NCBI GenBank assembly: GCA_023657465.1
Contig: JAGTJX010000004.1
Span: 365,515-429,514, forward strand
Source of the DNA: Lysobacteraceae bacterium
Lineage (GTDB): Bacteria > Bdellovibrionota > UBA1018 > JAGTJX01
Direction of reading: 5' to 3'
Length of the DNA: 64,000 nucleotides
Both the position numbers and the translations under genes were made by a program. Shown here piece after piece: positions 18,166 through 26,720 of this stretch (positions are counted from its first letter, which is position 1; the number at the start of each line of letters is the position of its first letter). Under the pieces are notes generated by a model. That model was not told the origin of the DNA and ran no database searches. It saw nothing but the letters and a program-made list of their open reading frames with translations.

Positions 18166-20001
18166 CTACTGCTTCCGCTTCCAGCGGTAATATCTGCGAT
18201 ACCTTGATGAAGTCTTCTTCATGAGTTGAATCGCTCCATCTTCAGGGAAAATATTAGCTCGGAAGATCTGCATGCGATCGTCTTCAATATTCATTCCACC
18301 TGAGTCAGTAGCGATGCCGTAAGCGTAGCCTGCGAGCTCTACTTCTTTCTTGAGAGCGGCATTCACAGATCCGTAAGGATAGGCAAAACTCAAAATTTTC
18401 GTGCCTAGGAAATCTTCCAGTACGTTCTTCGAAGCTTGAATTTCAAATTGTCTTTCGCCAAGCTTGGACTCAGTAAGTTTCGCATGAGTCATCGAGTGAG
18501 AACCCCATTCGATGAGAGGGCTTCGGTTCAGCTCTCCGATCTGTTCAAGATCCATGAGTCTACATACAGGTTCACCAGAAGCCTGATCCCAGACGTTTGA
18601 CTTAATCGTACGATCTCCTAGTAGGTAAATGATCGCCTTGAAGCCGTATTCTTTCAGGAGTGGATAGAGATTCTCGTAATTGTCAGAGTAGGCGTCATCG
18701 AAGGTGAGGAAGATCGGTTTCTTCGGAAGCTCGCCTTCTCCTCGAGTCCACTTGTCGTAATCAGCGAAATGAATCGGTGTGAAGCCGCGAGATTTGAAGA
18801 ACTCAAAATGCTTTTTCATATTGTCTCTAGTGATGAATGTTCTGTTTTGAGTATCGATCGGCTCTGAGGGTACACGGTGGTACATGAGAGCGGGGATCCA
18901 GTTTTTGCCAAGCTTCTTTGCAGTGATGGCTCTTTGGTAGAGTGATCTTACTTTTTTTTCAATTTCAGTCTGTCCATATCGTGCGCGTACAGACTTATTC
19001 AACTGATCGACATCGCTGAGCTGGATATCTTGCTTCACGATCTTTTCGATTTGAAATTTGAGATTATCGTAGTCGATCTTCCCGAAGCGTGTGTCGAGAG
19101 CCACATCACCGAAGTTGGAAGCTCGACACTCATCCCAATTACGAGTAGTGACGAGTCCATGCCCTGTAGCTTCACCGATAGCAAATGTAGGAATTCCGAT
19201 TCCGATGCTCTCCATCGCGATACGGCCAGAGGCGATGACGACGTCACTTGAAGCGAGCTTCTGTTTGAGGTCTCGAGTGAATCCTGAGATTTCAAGTCTT
19301 CCACCTAATTCTTCTGAGACTTCTGTGATCTTCTGCCAAGCTCCCTCAGGAAGGTGTTTCGGATCGCCTCCAGTGATCTCGATCTTAAGATCACGGAATT
19401 CTCTGAGTAGGGGTCTGAATACTGAAGTCACAAGCTCTGCAGTGCGCTCACCCTTAGGTCCTGTCGTTCTCCCTGCAAGTGTGAGTTTGAAGTGATCTCG
19501 AGGTTGAGTTTCACGTTTGGGTAGTGAATCAAAGTCGATGGGGTTTTCGATCACTTGAATTTTATTCGAAGGCAAGTGTGCTTGAGTGGTGAGGTGTTCT
19601 CTCAAAGTGTCACAGACAGTGATGATCTTCTCGCCATAAACGTTTAAGAACTTGTTCTTCTTCTTCACGACTTGTCGTCCGTGAATCGTAGAGATGAGCG
19701 AAGGCTTCAATCCCTGAACAGCGAAGTACGCAATCCAGCTTGCAGCTCTGGAGTGAGCGTGAACGATGTCGATCTTGTGGTCGCGGATCAAATTCCTGAG
19801 GTGTAGAATATTTATATAGCGCTGAATGAGTCTACGGTTGCCAATGGGGTAGCAGATGTACTTGGCTTGATGAGCAAGGGTCAGGGTGTCTGAGACCATG
19901 AAGACTGAGTCGCCCCCAGCCACTTGGAGATTGGCCAGAGTGACAGCATAAGCTTCTGCACCGGTAACTTCGAATTGGGATAGGACATGCAGAATATTCA
20001 T
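18166..20001 (-). CDS. Fusion of GT4-like glycosyltransferase and NodB-type polysaccharide deacetylase
   Basis: The 611-residue protein has two enzyme domains. Residues about 1-355 look like a family 4 glycosyltransferase (GT-B): 'MNILHVLSQFEVTGAEAYAV' at the N-terminus, 'IDIVHAHSRAASWI', and 'LAGRTTGPKGER' in the second half. Residues about 375-600 form a NodB-type deacetylase with 'PALMYHRVP', 'FLTFDDAYSDN' (catalytic Asp pair) and 'GSHSMTHAKL' (His-x3-His zinc ligands). No signal peptide is seen, so it probably acts in the cytoplasm or at the membrane. Such a fusion could add and then N-deacetylate a sugar in one polysaccharide or lipid-linked glycan. It follows the 850-residue secreted protein gene after 13 bases. 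The fused arrangement itself is unusual. Confidence 0.85.
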   Translation of the reverse strand: MNILHVLSQFEVTGAEAYAVTLANLQVAGGDSVFMVSDTLTLAHQAKYICYPIGNRRLIQRYINILHLRNLIRDHKIDIVHAHSRAASWIAYFAVQGLKPSLISTIHGRQVVKKKNKFLNVYGEKIITVCDTLREHLTTQAHLPSNKIQVIENPIDFDSLPKRETQPRDHFKLTLAGRTTGPKGERTAELVTSVFRPLLREFRDLKIEITGGDPKHLPEGAWQKITEVSEELGGRLEISGFTRDLKQKLASSDVVIASGRIAMESIGIGIPTFAIGEATGHGLVTTRNWDECRASNFGDVALDTRFGKIDYDNLKFQIEKIVKQDIQLSDVDQLNKSVRARYGQTEIEKKVRSLYQRAITAKKLGKNWIPALMYHRVPSEPIDTQNRTFITRDNMKKHFEFFKSRGFTPIHFADYDKWTRGEGELPKKPIFLTFDDAYSDNYENLYPLLKEYGFKAIIYLLGDRTIKSNVWDQASGEPVCRLMDLEQIGELNRSPLIEWGSHSMTHAKLTESKLGERQFEIQASKNVLEDFLGTKILSFAYPYGSVNAALKKEVELAGYAYGIATDSGGMNIEDDRMQIFRANIFPEDGAIQLMKKTSSRYRRYYRWKRKQ

Positions 20002-20014
20002 AAGATCTTATGAA

Positions 20015-22567
20015 TTATTTAGCAGAATTGATCTTTTGGGTCATCCAGTAGACTTGGTTTTTTCTGAGATAGTTCCTAAAAGCGCATCTTCGCTCTTTGT
20101 CAGCAGCATATTCATGGCCAGGGACACCCAACCAGGAGTACTTCTGATTTTCTGGAAGCTTAGAGCTAGCTAGGATCGCGTCATAGTTAGAGTTCAGATC
20201 AAGCTTTTCTATCGATCTAGAATCAGAAGGATCTTTGATGCCTTTGAGCGTGATCCCTTTGCAGAATTCTGCGTAGCGATGTCCACGCTCAAATGCAAGT
20301 GATTGAATGCAGAGCTTTGAGCGTACTGTGTGAACGTTTTCTTGTTCATCACCACCGAGTGGTTGTCCTTCCCAGTCATCTCCGAATCCGTAGCGTTCAG
20401 AGTTGGAGGATCCTTCCATCAGAAGTTTCTTGAGAATACTCCAAGCTCCCATGTTTGAGTCTTTGGCTTTGCGAGCGAGTTGCTTGGACTTTACATTAAG
20501 ATAAGTGGCTCTTGGATTCTCATCCCAAACTTTGAACTCTTCAAGAACTGAGAAAAACATATCGCCGAATAGATCTTCTATGCTTCTCAGATTAGGAAGG
20601 TTGATCATGACTTGAGCATTGGAGAGATCCTGCTGAACTTTTGCTGGGTCTTTTTCGTAAACGCTCTGAATGCGATCCATGATTTCGCGACCTGAGACGA
20701 TCATGAGTTCTTTTTGGAACTGAGACATGTTCTCGCCTGATTTGACTTTGAGTGAATAGTCATAAGCGACGAAGTTCGCGAGACGGTTCACGACTAAGCT
20801 CTCGCGCTGAAGGAGCATATTGAATTCGAGATAAACGGTTTCAATGATGGTCTTAAACTTTGCTAAGAACTGTTTTGAGTCACTGACTGAATCAATTTCA
20901 TCAGCACGTACGGTTTTGAATGCGTTTTGAATTCTTTGTATTCTATTGATCGTATCTTCCAAGCTATGAAACATGAGATTGTCACCATTCGCATGAAGCA
21001 CTTGGATTTTTAATTTTTCTAAGTAAGCGTTGATGTGTTCTAAACTTTCCAAGACAGTCAGATTCACCAGAGTCGATGGTGTGAGAGCTTCGGTCACTAG
21101 AACAGAATGATCGACGATCACTCGTTCGACATAATACTTAATAGCTGCAAGCCTTGCACGGTAAGCAAGATTCTCTAAGCGTTCTCTAATGATCCCTGCA
21201 AGTTTTGTTGGGTCATTGAATGGTTCAATGAATCCACCTTTAGAACCATAACTCTGAAAGTATTCTTCCCAGTTCATGAGACCACCGGTCGTAACAAAGG
21301 CGCCTCTTGGTATAGCATCATATCCGACTAGGTAATACGGAATGAGTTTGGGGTTTGTTCCAGATGTGAAGAAGTTGATAGAACCTTGAGTATCCTCTGC
21401 GATTTCTTCTACCAGTTCTCTGATAGCTTTATAGAGGAAGTTTCTTTGTTCTTCGATGGAGTTCTTAGCATTTCTAGCATTGAACCAACCTTCATTGAAC
21501 TGTCCTAGGACGTTCATGTGGGTTTCTAAGAAGATAGAGACTGATCTAATCGCCTCGTTTTTAAACGCTGAATCTGTTTTCCACTGAGGATCAATACCGC
21601 GGTTCACCTTAGTGATCCAATCTGTGACTACTTTCACTTCTCGGTTCAAGATGAAGTAGCCTTCGAGCGGAGATGATGTTTCTTGAGATTTCTTACGAGC
21701 CCACTTCTCGTCCATGCCCATTTTGAAAAGTTCGATGGATTCATTGGTCGTGCAATAAACATGAGTAGTACTCTCGAGTAGACAAGAAACTGAGTTGATG
21801 AATTGAGCTTTTTTGATTCTACGAATGATTTCTGTATATCGGCGTTCTCTCATGATGTTCACAATGTGGCGAATGGTGTTTCCGACTTCGGAAGCTGCGC
21901 CTGGATCACTAGAGGCAAATGAAGCAGCCATATCTACTACGGTTGAGAATAATCTTGCGCCTACATCAGGAGCTCCGATGATGCATTCTTCGAGTGAAGG
22001 AATTGCTGTGAGAACTCGGTTTAATCCTTGAAGACCTGTGATGCTGGAGCGGGATACTCTTTTGGTGAGTGCCTTATAGCTTTCATTAAGCCCTAATACA
22101 GATCCTCCTCCTCCTCCAGTGGCTGATTCGATGGTCTTGTTCATGAATACATCCCAGAAACTACCCTGCGTGGATTTATTCGTTGCGAAGAACGCTCTTA
22201 AATCTGCGAGTTCTTTAGGGAGAGTTTCCCAAGACTGTCTCGATTCATCTCCAGCCTGAGGAGCGCCTTCACCGCCACCAAACCCTTGCTGGGTTTCTTT
22301 TAAGCTGTTTTCTAAGTCCTGAAAGATCTTATGGGCGTGTTCACCTTTGTTTAAAAAGCCTTGGCAAGCAGGGTCGTCTCTTAAGTTATTGATGACTTCT
22401 GTGATCTCTTGGGTCTGTTGAAGTGCACGAGCAGTCCAGCCACCTTGGGAGGCGCAAGAGCCCCCGAATGATTCTGATCCTGCGAAGCTATTCTGCGATA
22501 TAACGCTTATGGCGAGCCACAACCCCAACATGACGCACCTTATACTAGTGATCGTGGCGGGGAGCAA
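20015..22567 (-). CDS. Large secreted protein of unknown function
   Basis: The 850-residue product has an N-terminal signal-peptide-like segment ending near 'NSFAGSESFGG'; Met12 would give a more classical signal than the first Met. The mature part is almost entirely helical and charged, with few cysteines clustered near both ends. A Gly-rich stretch ('ATGGGGGSVLG') lies near residue 150. I do not recognise a family. It is the first gene of a two-gene leftward unit with the glycosyltransferase-deacetylase fusion, and its upstream side faces clpS. Periplasmic or surface location is inferred. Confidence 0.65.
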   Translation of the reverse strand: MLPATITSIRCVMLGLWLAISVISQNSFAGSESFGGSCASQGGWTARALQQTQEITEVINNLRDDPACQGFLNKGEHAHKIFQDLENSLKETQQGFGGGEGAPQAGDESRQSWETLPKELADLRAFFATNKSTQGSFWDVFMNKTIESATGGGGGSVLGLNESYKALTKRVSRSSITGLQGLNRVLTAIPSLEECIIGAPDVGARLFSTVVDMAASFASSDPGAASEVGNTIRHIVNIMRERRYTEIIRRIKKAQFINSVSCLLESTTHVYCTTNESIELFKMGMDEKWARKKSQETSSPLEGYFILNREVKVVTDWITKVNRGIDPQWKTDSAFKNEAIRSVSIFLETHMNVLGQFNEGWFNARNAKNSIEEQRNFLYKAIRELVEEIAEDTQGSINFFTSGTNPKLIPYYLVGYDAIPRGAFVTTGGLMNWEEYFQSYGSKGGFIEPFNDPTKLAGIIRERLENLAYRARLAAIKYYVERVIVDHSVLVTEALTPSTLVNLTVLESLEHINAYLEKLKIQVLHANGDNLMFHSLEDTINRIQRIQNAFKTVRADEIDSVSDSKQFLAKFKTIIETVYLEFNMLLQRESLVVNRLANFVAYDYSLKVKSGENMSQFQKELMIVSGREIMDRIQSVYEKDPAKVQQDLSNAQVMINLPNLRSIEDLFGDMFFSVLEEFKVWDENPRATYLNVKSKQLARKAKDSNMGAWSILKKLLMEGSSNSERYGFGDDWEGQPLGGDEQENVHTVRSKLCIQSLAFERGHRYAEFCKGITLKGIKDPSDSRSIEKLDLNSNYDAILASSKLPENQKYSWLGVPGHEYAADKERRCAFRNYLRKNQVYWMTQKINSAK

Positions 22568-22634
22568 TAACTATTATTGACCTTCATTGACACTGTTCGA
22601 ATCAGTACCATCTTTAGGTTATGATGGGTCTTGC

Positions 22635-22958
22635 ATGGAACATGATGAAGACTCTGACGTTGCAGTAACGGAGGCTCCGCCTGAAGTATCTGAGCCCCCT
22701 AAATATGCAGTGGTACTCTTGAATGACGATTACACGACGATGGAGTTCGTGATTCTTGTTCTTCAAAAATACTTCAAAAAATCGTCAGATGAAGCACATG
22801 CCATTATGCTCAAAATCCATCATGAGGGTCGAGGGACAGCGGGAATTTATAGCCATGAGATTGCAGAGACTAAGGCGAACCAAGTCGTCACTCACGCAAA
22901 AGTAAAAGGCTTCCCGCTACAATGTATTGTGGAGTTAACTGGGGGAGGGAAAGTCTAA
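22635..22958 (+). CDS. clpS: ATP-dependent Clp protease adaptor ClpS
   Basis: The track ORF starts at 22587, but the ATG at 22635 gives a 107-residue protein of normal ClpS size. It has 'YAVVLLNDDYTTMEFVILVLQKYF' and 'MLKIHHEGRG', the N-degron pocket residues typical of ClpS. ClpS binds proteins with N-terminal Leu, Phe, Tyr or Trp and hands them to ClpA for degradation by ClpP. Its stop overlaps the clpA start by one base (TAATG), so the pair is cotranslated. The negatively charged N-terminal tail fits its role in docking to ClpA. Confidence 0.93.
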   Translation: MEHDEDSDVAVTEAPPEVSEPPKYAVVLLNDDYTTMEFVILVLQKYFKKSSDEAHAIMLKIHHEGRGTAGIYSHEIAETKANQVVTHAKVKGFPLQCIVELTGGGKV

Positions 22959-25318
22959 TGATTGGACGTTCAGCAGAGAAGGTTCTCAACAGGGCTGTAA
23001 AAATTGCGTTTGAACGTAAACACGAGTTTTTCACACTCGAACACGTACTCCTCTCGCTACTAGAAGAAAAAGTAATCAACGAAATCGTCCTTGCATGCAA
23101 CGCAAGCCGAGACCAGATCATCCAACTCTGCGAAAAGTATCTCGATAAAGAAATTCCAAAAGCTCAAAAATTCCAAGACGAAAAAGGCGAAGAAGCTCCT
23201 GAGAATGAACACCCAGTAGCTACACTCGGAGTGCAGCGCCTCATTCAGCGAGCTCTGTTTCAAGTACAGAGTTCAGGCAAAGATGAGATCGGCCCAGAGG
23301 ATCTCTTTATTGCTCTCTTCCAAGCGAAGGATTCCTATGCACTTCATGTCCTTCAGAAACAAAACCTCGATCGCCTAGACATCATCAATTACGTCAGCCA
23401 CGGAATCAAAAAAGATGGCGCAGAAGAAACTTCAGGAGAAGGGGCAGAAGCGGCAGGTGTTTCTCACGAGGCACCAAAACGCGCAACTCCGGATGCACTC
23501 TTTCAGTACACAGTGAATTTAAATGAATTAGCGAAAAAAGATAAAATCGATCCTATCGTGGGACGTGCTTCAGAGCTCGAACGCATGATTCAAGTCCTCT
23601 GTCGTAGACGGAAGAATAATCCACTACTTGTTGGTGAAGCAGGTGTAGGTAAGACGGCACTCGCTGAAGGTCTTGCACTCAAAATCGTCGCAGGAGAAGT
23701 TCCCGATACGATTAAGTCTGCAGAAGTATTCTCACTCGATATGGGGCTACTGATTGCAGGTACGAAGTACCGAGGAGACTTTGAGTCTCGCTTGAAACGC
23801 GTGATCCAAGCTCTACATTCTAAGCGTGAGAAGGGCATCCTGCCTATTCTCTTCATTGATGAGATTCATACTCTGGTCGGAGCAGGAGCTGTTGGCGGCG
23901 GAACTCTGGATGCTGCCAATCTGATTAAGCCACTGCTTACCCGTGGAGAAATCCGAGTGATCGGATCGACGACGTATAGTGAGTACCGGGGAGTGATCGA
24001 GAAGGATCATGCACTCTCACGTAGATTCCAAAAAATCGATGTTGTTGAGCCAACAGAAGCAGAAGCAATTCAGATTCTCAATGGCCTTAAGTCTCAATAC
24101 GAAACTCATCACGAAGTGGTCTACACACCTGAGGCTTTGAGAGCAGCCGTCGAGCTCTCTTCTAAGCACCTCACCGATCGATTCCTTCCTGATAAGGCAA
24201 TCGATGTGATCGATGAAGCGGGTGCGCGAGCAAGGCTTGATCGAACGGCAGAGACTCCAACGCCGGTCAGTATCTCCGCAGAACAAATTGAAAACGTGGT
24301 TGCTAAGATGGCGCGAATTCCTACAAAGTCGGTCAATCGTGATCAGAAAACTAGACTCTCAAATCTCGACCGAGATCTGAAGCTTGCGATTTTCGGCCAG
24401 GACGATGCAGTTGAAACCATCGTTAATGCGATCAGACTTGCAAGATCAGGTCTTCGTTCAGGCGATAAACCCGTCGGTTCATTCCTCTTCTGTGGTCCTA
24501 CTGGTGTGGGTAAGACTGAACTCTCAAAGCAGCTTGCACATGCTCTCGGAGTCCCCTTCTTAAGATTCGACATGAGTGAGTACATGGAGAAGCATACCGT
24601 TTCTCGTCTCATTGGTGCTCCTCCAGGCTATGTCGGATTCGAGCAAGCGGGCTTACTGACAGATGCAGTTTCTAAGCGTCCTCATTCAGTCATCCTCATA
24701 GATGAGATAGAGAAGGCTCACCCTGATGTTTGGAATATCCTCCTTCAAGTGATGGATCATGGATTCCTCACGGATAATAACGGCAAGAAAGCGGATTTTA
24801 GAAACGCAGTTATCATCCTCACTTCAAACGTGGGTGCTCGTGAGTTTGAGAGACGTCCACTCTCATTCACTGCTGAAGTACAGAATTCGAAGTCAGATCC
24901 AATTGCTAAGCGCGAAGTAGAGAAGGCGTTCTCACCTGAGTTTAGGAATCGTCTAGATGGCATTGTGTATTTCAATCCACTGAGTCCTGTGACGATTGCT
25001 CAGGTCGTGGGTAAACAGCTCGTCGAATTAGAATCTCAGCTCCTCTCTAAGAATGTGGAGATCGAAATTGCGCCTGAAGTGAGGGAGTTCTTAGCTACTA
25101 AGGGCTACGACAAACTCATGGGAGCACGTCCTATGAATAGGCTCATTCAAGATGAGATCAAGAAGCAGCTTGCTCAGGAAATTCTATTTGGGAAACTAGA
25201 GCAAGGTGGCTGTGTCAAGGTTACGATGAAGGATGAGAAGGTTCACTTCGCTTACTCCAAAAAGAAACCCCCGACTCGCGAGCGGAGTGAAGCCGATTTA
25301 AAAACGAATTCCTCGTAA
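22958..25318 (+). CDS. clpA: ATP-dependent Clp protease ATP-binding subunit ClpA
   Basis: The track ORF begins upstream, but the true ATG at 22958 overlaps the clpS stop and gives 'MIGRSAEKVLNRAVKIAFERKHEFFTLEHVLLSLL', the standard ClpA N-domain. The two AAA+ modules show Walker A motifs 'GEAGVGKT' (about residue 226) and 'GPTGVGKT' (about 513), plus 'LFIDEIHTL' and 'ILIDEIEKAH'. No ClpB middle domain is present. At 786 residues it is slightly longer than E. coli ClpA. It unfolds N-degron substrates delivered by ClpS. Its 3' end overlaps the convergent aat gene by about 98 bases. Confidence 0.95.
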   Translation: MIGRSAEKVLNRAVKIAFERKHEFFTLEHVLLSLLEEKVINEIVLACNASRDQIIQLCEKYLDKEIPKAQKFQDEKGEEAPENEHPVATLGVQRLIQRALFQVQSSGKDEIGPEDLFIALFQAKDSYALHVLQKQNLDRLDIINYVSHGIKKDGAEETSGEGAEAAGVSHEAPKRATPDALFQYTVNLNELAKKDKIDPIVGRASELERMIQVLCRRRKNNPLLVGEAGVGKTALAEGLALKIVAGEVPDTIKSAEVFSLDMGLLIAGTKYRGDFESRLKRVIQALHSKREKGILPILFIDEIHTLVGAGAVGGGTLDAANLIKPLLTRGEIRVIGSTTYSEYRGVIEKDHALSRRFQKIDVVEPTEAEAIQILNGLKSQYETHHEVVYTPEALRAAVELSSKHLTDRFLPDKAIDVIDEAGARARLDRTAETPTPVSISAEQIENVVAKMARIPTKSVNRDQKTRLSNLDRDLKLAIFGQDDAVETIVNAIRLARSGLRSGDKPVGSFLFCGPTGVGKTELSKQLAHALGVPFLRFDMSEYMEKHTVSRLIGAPPGYVGFEQAGLLTDAVSKRPHSVILIDEIEKAHPDVWNILLQVMDHGFLTDNNGKKADFRNAVIILTSNVGAREFERRPLSFTAEVQNSKSDPIAKREVEKAFSPEFRNRLDGIVYFNPLSPVTIAQVVGKQLVELESQLLSKNVEIEIAPEVREFLATKGYDKLMGARPMNRLIQDEIKKQLAQEILFGKLEQGGCVKVTMKDEKVHFAYSKKKPPTRERSEADLKTNSS

Positions 25319-25844
25319 TCTCTGTCCCACCGATGCTCTTCGTATGAGGAGTAAGGGCTTGGATATCGATCCACTTGCATCCGAGTTTCTCTAATTCTTG
25401 TATCCAGGTGATGAGTGCGATCTTCGACGCGTTGGACTCTGTATGAAACATGCTCTCAGCAGAGACTACTCCATCAATCTCTACTCCGTAGACTCCTCCG
25501 ACGAGTTTCTTACCTTTCCAAACTTCCATGCTGTGAGCGTAGCCAAGCTCATGAAGTGCGCAGTAAGCTTCTAACAGAGCGCTTGTGATCCAAGTCCCAG
25601 GTTGGTCTTTCCTGGTCATCGAAGAACATTCTGTAATCACTGCTCTGAAGTCTTTGTTTCTGGTTACGGTAAACGGGTTCTTCTTCAGAAGTTTTTTTGT
25701 GCTTGTGGAGAGGTGAAGGTTTTTGAATTCTAGGATAGCGCGCTTTTTGGGGCAGAACCAGGGGATGACTTTCTCTGGAAGGTCGCTCATCGGCCATGGA
25801 AACGTGCCTAAGCGGTAGGCCTGAAGGAGTAAGTCTGTATCAAT
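25221..25844 (-). CDS. aat: Leucyl/phenylalanyl-tRNA-protein transferase, start codon non-canonical or uncertain
   Basis: The track gives 189 residues from an ATG at 25790, but the reading frame continues upstream with the conserved 'LLQAYRLGTFPWP' segment, which is required in Aat. The next possible starts are ATT at 25844 or CTG at 25874; there is no in-frame ATG, GTG or TTG before an upstream stop. The body contains 'GTWITSALLEAYCALHELGYAHSMEVW', 'GGVYGVEIDGVVSAESMF' and 'WIDIQALTPHTKSIGG', all typical of Aat. The enzyme adds Leu or Phe to proteins with N-terminal Lys or Arg, creating N-degrons read by ClpS. It faces clpA and overlaps its 3' end. Coordinates here use the ATT and are tentative. 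Confidence 0.88.
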   Translation of the reverse strand: MDTDLLLQAYRLGTFPWPMSDLPEKVIPWFCPKKRAILEFKNLHLSTSTKKLLKKNPFTVTRNKDFRAVITECSSMTRKDQPGTWITSALLEAYCALHELGYAHSMEVWKGKKLVGGVYGVEIDGVVSAESMFHTESNASKIALITWIQELEKLGCKWIDIQALTPHTKSIGGTEITRNSFLNRLHSARESGVSFWSKRSEPSHPSS

Positions 25845-25861
25845 GTATTCTGAAACAGCAA

Positions 25862-26689
25862 CTACATCCGACAGAACGAAGAAACCATCATGAGTTTGGC
25901 ACCCAATTCTGGATCAAAATAGGACTGAGTTCCAATGATGAGGGTGAGTTTTTTGCTGGAGAGTGCTGAAGGATCTAAAATATTAATTTTTTTGTTCAGA
26001 TGGAAGTAGGAAACGAAGTTCATTTTATCGTAGACAAGACTCCCTTTGCCGAGAGAGATAGGCTTCCAAGTGCCCACATCATTGAAGTAGTATTCTGAAT
26101 AGAGTTTGTCTTTATATTCTTTTTGCCAGTCTGGATTGAGATGACGTTTTACTTTTCTCTTCATATCTCCAGAACAAGTTCCTGTTTCCAAGAAACAAAT
26201 GAACTCATTTTTTCTCTTACCGATCTTCCTCATCTTAGGAACAAAGAGTTTGAGACTCAGTACAGTCTCTCGTGAAGTAGGGGGGGTGTATTTACTGAGG
26301 TCTACAGAATACGCGATTTGTTTGTTGTACGAATAAGGAGTGTGCTTCAGTCCTGCATGATCATTACCAATTCCAGGAGTAGTGAGGGGATACTTGTCGG
26401 TATTGAGAGGTGCGAAAGGTTGAATGTTTTTTAGCTCTTCTTCGGTAAGTTTCACGAGAGGGAATTCCTGCAAACGATAACCAAGAGAACAGTTCGTCAT
26501 TTCAGATGCAAAATCATCAGAAGACCAGCCCATGCCTTCAATGGGGTCAGAGCCAGAATCAGTCACAATAGTGGGAGCGTCGGATGCCAGTTCAATTTTG
26601 CTTTCATCAAAAGGAGCGCAGTGTGACACGGCTAGCGAAGCAAGTAAGACAAAAGGAATCAGGTAATGTCTAAAGATGTTCCCATTCAT
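25862..26689 (-). CDS. Exported protein of unknown function, possible lipoprotein
   Basis: The 275-residue product starts with a signal peptide ending 'LLASLAVSHCAPFDES'. The Cys at about 25 suggests a lipoprotein, but the preceding residue is His rather than Gly, Ala or Ser, so the lipobox is imperfect. The mature domain looks beta-rich with several conserved-looking Tyr and Asp residues and three further cysteines near 'CFLETGTCSG'. I do not recognise the family. Its end lies just upstream of, or within, the start of aat. Confidence 0.6.
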   Translation of the reverse strand: MNGNIFRHYLIPFVLLASLAVSHCAPFDESKIELASDAPTIVTDSGSDPIEGMGWSSDDFASEMTNCSLGYRLQEFPLVKLTEEELKNIQPFAPLNTDKYPLTTPGIGNDHAGLKHTPYSYNKQIAYSVDLSKYTPPTSRETVLSLKLFVPKMRKIGKRKNEFICFLETGTCSGDMKRKVKRHLNPDWQKEYKDKLYSEYYFNDVGTWKPISLGKGSLVYDKMNFVSYFHLNKKINILDPSALSSKKLTLIIGTQSYFDPELGAKLMMVSSFCRM

Positions 26690-26720
26690 GGATATCCTTA
26701 TAACATAGGGGCTGCCGGTT

